Shown here in pieces: positions 41,484-43,876 of a stretch of DNA of 43,876 nucleotides (its first letter is position 1; each line of letters starts with the position of its first letter). The position numbers were made by a program, and so were the translations under genes. Source of the stretch: Bacteroidales bacterium. GTDB taxonomy: Bacteria; Bacteroidota; Bacteroidia; Bacteroidales; GCA-2748055. Under the pieces are notes generated by a model. It was not told where the DNA came from. It worked only from the letters and a program-made list of their open reading frames with translations, and did not search any database. The stretch lies in NCBI GenBank assembly GCA_021738565.1, contig JAIPBT010000038.1:1-43876 (forward strand), in the 5' to 3' direction.

Positions 41484-43664
41484 CTAATTTCCAAGTTCTG
41501 AAAGAAATTTGATTCTTACAAGCCTTATCTCCTCTTCAGAATAATCCCCTTCTCCCAGTTCATTCAATGCATCCTGAATGGATTCTGATTCAGCTTCCCT
41601 GAAATATTCATATACATCCTCTATCTTGTCCTCATCCATGATATCATTAATGAAATAGTCAATATTGATCTTTGTCCCGGAGTTTACTATGGCTTCAATT
41701 TCATCGATCAATTCCATCAGCTCAAGGTTTTTGGCTTCCGCGATATCGGTAAGTGAAATTTTTCTGTCAATGCTCTGAATGATAAAAACCTTGACTCCGG
41801 ATTTATTAACAACAGATTTTACAACCATATCCTGCGGTCGTATAATTTCCTTTTCATCAACATAATTCTTGATCGTTTCGACAAATTCTTTTCCGAATTT
41901 TCTGGCCTTACCGGTTCCAACGCCAACGATATTCTTCATCTCATCAATGGTTATCGGGTACTGGATAGCCATGTCTTCGATTGAAGGATCCTGGAAGATT
42001 ACAAAAGGCGGAAGCTCAAGTTTTTTGGCCATTTTTTTCCTGAGATCCTTTAGAATATGGATTAATTCTTCATCAACTGCTCCCGTGCCACCTTCTGCAG
42101 CGGATTCCTCATCGGAGTTTATGTCATAATCATGATCTTGTGTCAACATTATCGAATAAGGATTCTTTAAATACTCTTTACCTTTTTCACTAATCTTTAA
42201 CAAACCATAATTTTCTATGTCTTTGTAAACGAGTCTTTCGATCAGGGTTTGTCTGAGAACTGCATTCCAGAACTTGCTGTCCTTTTCTTTACCTGCTCCA
42301 AAGAACTCATTATGATGGTGTTTGTAAGATTTAACAGCACTTGTGGCATTACCTGAAAGCACATCTGCGATGTGGTCCAGCTTAAACCTTTCCCACACGC
42401 CTAATATAGTTTTTAATGCTAAAATAATAAACTCCTGACCTTCAAATTTTTCTTTGGGATGCAAACAATTGTCACAATTCCCACAGGTGCCCTTCATTTC
42501 TTCCCCGAAATAATTCAGCAACAATTTGGGCCGGCATACGGAAGATTCTGCATATGAGACAGTTTCGAGTAAAAGCTGCTTCCCTATCTCCTGTTCGGCC
42601 ACCGGTTTTCCCTGCATGAATTTTTCAAGTTTCTGGATGTCTTTGTACCTGTAAAATGCGATGCATTTTCCTTCACCTCCATCCCGGCCTGCACGTCCTG
42701 TCTCCTGGTAATAACCTTCAAGGCTTTTGGGGATATCATAGTGGATGACAAACCTTACATCTGGTTTGTCGATCCCCATTCCGAAAGCAATTGTCGCCAC
42801 AATCACGTCCGCCTCTTCCATAAGGAACATATCCTGGTTTTTTGACCGTGTTGCCGCATCCATTCCTGCATGGTATGGAAGAGCTTTGATGTTATTTACC
42901 ACGAGGTTCTGCGCAATTTCCTCCACTTTCTTCCGGCTCAGGCAGTAAATGATACCGGATTTGCCTTTATTGGCAGATATGAATTTTATGATCTCCTTTG
43001 TTGCACGGACCTTGGGCCTCACTTCATAGTAAAGGTTGTGGCGGCGGAATGATGATTTAAATACGCTGGCTTCCATCATATCCAGGTTTTTCTGGATGTC
43101 ATTCTGCACCTTCGGAGTGGCAGTTGCCGTCAATGCTATGATTGGAGCAGTTCCCACTTTATTGATGATGGGCCGGATGCGCCTGTATTCGGGCCTGAAA
43201 TCATGCCCCCATTCCGAAATGCAGTGTGCCTCATCTATCGCGTAGAAAGAGATGTTGACATTCTTCAGGAATTCAATATTTTCCTCCTTCGTTAGAGATT
43301 CCGGAGCCACGTACAGCAACCTGGTACGCTGACTCAATACATCTTTCCTGACCTTTGCGATGGCGGATTTTGTAAGGGAGGAGTTTAGAAAATGTGCCAC
43401 TCCTTCATCCGTGCTGAACGACCGCATGGCATCCACCTGGTTCTTCATGAGGGCTATCAGCGGTGATATGACAATAGCTGTACCCTCCATGATCAGTGCA
43501 GGAAGCTGGTAGCAAAGCGACTTCCCGCCACCGGTTGGCATAAGAACAAAACCATCCTTCTCGTTGAGGACGTTTTTGATTATTATTTCCTGGTTCCCCT
43601 TGAAACTGTCAAACCCGAAGTATTGCTTGAGGAATCCGGTCAATTTTCGGTCAGTGACCTGCAT
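41484..43664 (-). CDS. recQ: ATP-dependent DNA helicase RecQ
   Basis: This is a 726-residue protein of the long Bacteroidota type. Domain order: helicase core with Walker A PTGGGKS (43-49), DEAH at 144-147 in AIDEAHCISEWGHDFRPEY, TATATP and ETGRAGRDG (321-329); zinc-binding region with C377, C394, C397 and C400; an RQC winged helix (about 410-500); HRDC domain (about 528-602); and a C-terminal helix-turn-helix-like extension (about 615-726). RecQ unwinds duplex, forked and G-quadruplex DNA in repair and recombination. It begins at 43664 and precedes the ABC exporter genes with only 4 nt between. No clear promoter box was found upstream in this window. Confidence 0.97.
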   Translation of the reverse strand: MQVTDRKLTGFLKQYFGFDSFKGNQEIIIKNVLNEKDGFVLMPTGGGKSLCYQLPALIMEGTAIVISPLIALMKNQVDAMRSFSTDEGVAHFLNSSLTKSAIAKVRKDVLSQRTRLLYVAPESLTKEENIEFLKNVNISFYAIDEAHCISEWGHDFRPEYRRIRPIINKVGTAPIIALTATATPKVQNDIQKNLDMMEASVFKSSFRRHNLYYEVRPKVRATKEIIKFISANKGKSGIIYCLSRKKVEEIAQNLVVNNIKALPYHAGMDAATRSKNQDMFLMEEADVIVATIAFGMGIDKPDVRFVIHYDIPKSLEGYYQETGRAGRDGGEGKCIAFYRYKDIQKLEKFMQGKPVAEQEIGKQLLLETVSYAESSVCRPKLLLNYFGEEMKGTCGNCDNCLHPKEKFEGQEFIILALKTILGVWERFKLDHIADVLSGNATSAVKSYKHHHNEFFGAGKEKDSKFWNAVLRQTLIERLVYKDIENYGLLKISEKGKEYLKNPYSIMLTQDHDYDINSDEESAAEGGTGAVDEELIHILKDLRKKMAKKLELPPFVIFQDPSIEDMAIQYPITIDEMKNIVGVGTGKARKFGKEFVETIKNYVDEKEIIRPQDMVVKSVVNKSGVKVFIIQSIDRKISLTDIAEAKNLELMELIDEIEAIVNSGTKINIDYFINDIMDEDKIEDVYEYFREAESESIQDALNELGEGDYSEEEIRLVRIKFLSELGN

Positions 43665-43750
43665 TTTGAAGTAATTCTCTGTTATTCAACTAAAAATAAT
43701 AAAATTTTGATTATATCCATAAATAATTAATCAAATTAAACTAGTGTCAT

Positions 43751-43767
43751 GTCAATCATGAATTGAC
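43751..43767. promoter_or_regulatory. Small palindrome upstream of recQ, possible operator
   Basis: GTCAAT and ATTGAC are perfect inverted 6-bp arms around CATGA. It lies about 90 nt upstream of recQ and about 55 nt before a plus-strand -7 box at 43821-43828. No protein partner is known. Confidence 0.3.
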
Positions 43768-43820
43768 GGATATAGTCTATACAGTTTTACTCTTGCCTGA
43801 TCAGTTGTGAACTGCCACTT

Positions 43821-43828
43821 TATCTTTG
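43821..43828 (+). promoter_or_regulatory. -7 box for a plus-strand gene beyond the window
   Basis: TATCTTTG matches TAnnTTTG, followed by C and T-rich sequence. The gene it would serve must begin after 43876. The remaining bases from 43665 to the window end show no coding frame. Confidence 0.4.
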
Positions 43829-43876
43829 CTTTTTTGTTGTTTCTGTGATTTTGCCATGCCCTGACTTCTGCTTTTA

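Noticed and set aside
1-43876. tRNA, rRNA or CRISPR arrays
   Set aside because: I found no cloverleaf with a T-loop GTTCGAATC-type core, no rRNA-like stretch, and no regularly spaced short repeats.

Overview
This window looks like a chromosomal segment from a member of the Bacteroidota, probably a Bacteroidales/Marinilabiliales-type organism. Four things support this. Promoter -7 boxes of the TAnnTTTG type (TATCTTTG, TAACTTTG, TAAATTTG) lie upstream of many genes, and E. coli-like boxes and strong Shine-Dalgarno sites are not obvious. There are several short lipoproteins with a lipobox. There are TlpA-like proteins with a DUF4369-like N-terminus, GldL-like membrane repeats and a RicT/PSP1 relative. 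The core genes (serS, rplU-rpmA, greA, ruvC, recQ, lpxH, lipA, mtaB, ribF, ahcY) are of ordinary bacterial type. I saw no rRNA, tRNA, CRISPR array, prophage or complete transposase gene.

Layout. 1-1200: two AT-rich orphan genes (a hypothetical protein and a lipoprotein), a terminator and a palindromic repeat block. 1225-4695: yifB/comM, convergent with a padR-led two-gene operon whose second gene encodes a membrane protein with three exact 63-residue GldL-like repeats. 5086-9348: a co-directional run with a Tat-exported Gfo/Idh/MocA oxidoreductase, a flavin reductase, mtaB and lipA. 9345-9953: a truncated RicT-like gene pointing the other way. 10278-12584: the membrane pyrophosphatase hppA, ending in a strong terminator. 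12695-15803: a minus-strand operon of two tandem lipoproteins with a thioredoxin fold but no active-site cysteines, followed by lpxH. 16024-27122: an alpha-glucan (glycogen) locus. 27331-29714: ribF-ahcY. 29771-29928: a MITE-like inverted-repeat element. 29926-31950: a Rieske-like lipoprotein (minus strand), a small membrane protein, greA and a HIT protein. 31952-35700: minus-strand ruvC, an EamA transporter, serS, rpmA and rplU. 35957-39741: a BFN-domain protein, a CNT nucleoside transporter, a single-domain response regulator and an oligopeptide-type ABC permease. 39763-43664: a minus-strand ABC-2 exporter pair and recQ.

How the genes work together. The glycogen locus (debranching enzyme, GT4 glycosyltransferase, GH57 alpha-glucanase, a 1415-residue glycogen synthase-phosphorylase fusion, and glgB transcribed towards them) would cover chain elongation, branching, phosphorolysis and debranching. 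No glgC is present, and the synthase half resembles the eukaryotic UDP-glucose-using GT3 type. Putting the synthetic and degradative active sites on one chain is the most striking protein architecture here.

The most unusual DNA-level signal is a dispersed motif, GTGTCTGTC(C). It forms the 15-bp perfect ends of the 158-bp element at 29771-29928 and recurs, alone and in sense orientation, directly after the stop codons of three other genes at convergent gene junctions (2767, 25074, 39763). Other points worth a second look are the Cys-less TlpA pair, the RicT paralogue lacking its Cys-rich C-terminus, the Lys/Ala-rich tails on L21 and the GH57 enzyme, and a serS promoter that appears to lie in the loop of the rpmA terminator. 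All identifications come from reading motifs in the translations; no database search was possible.
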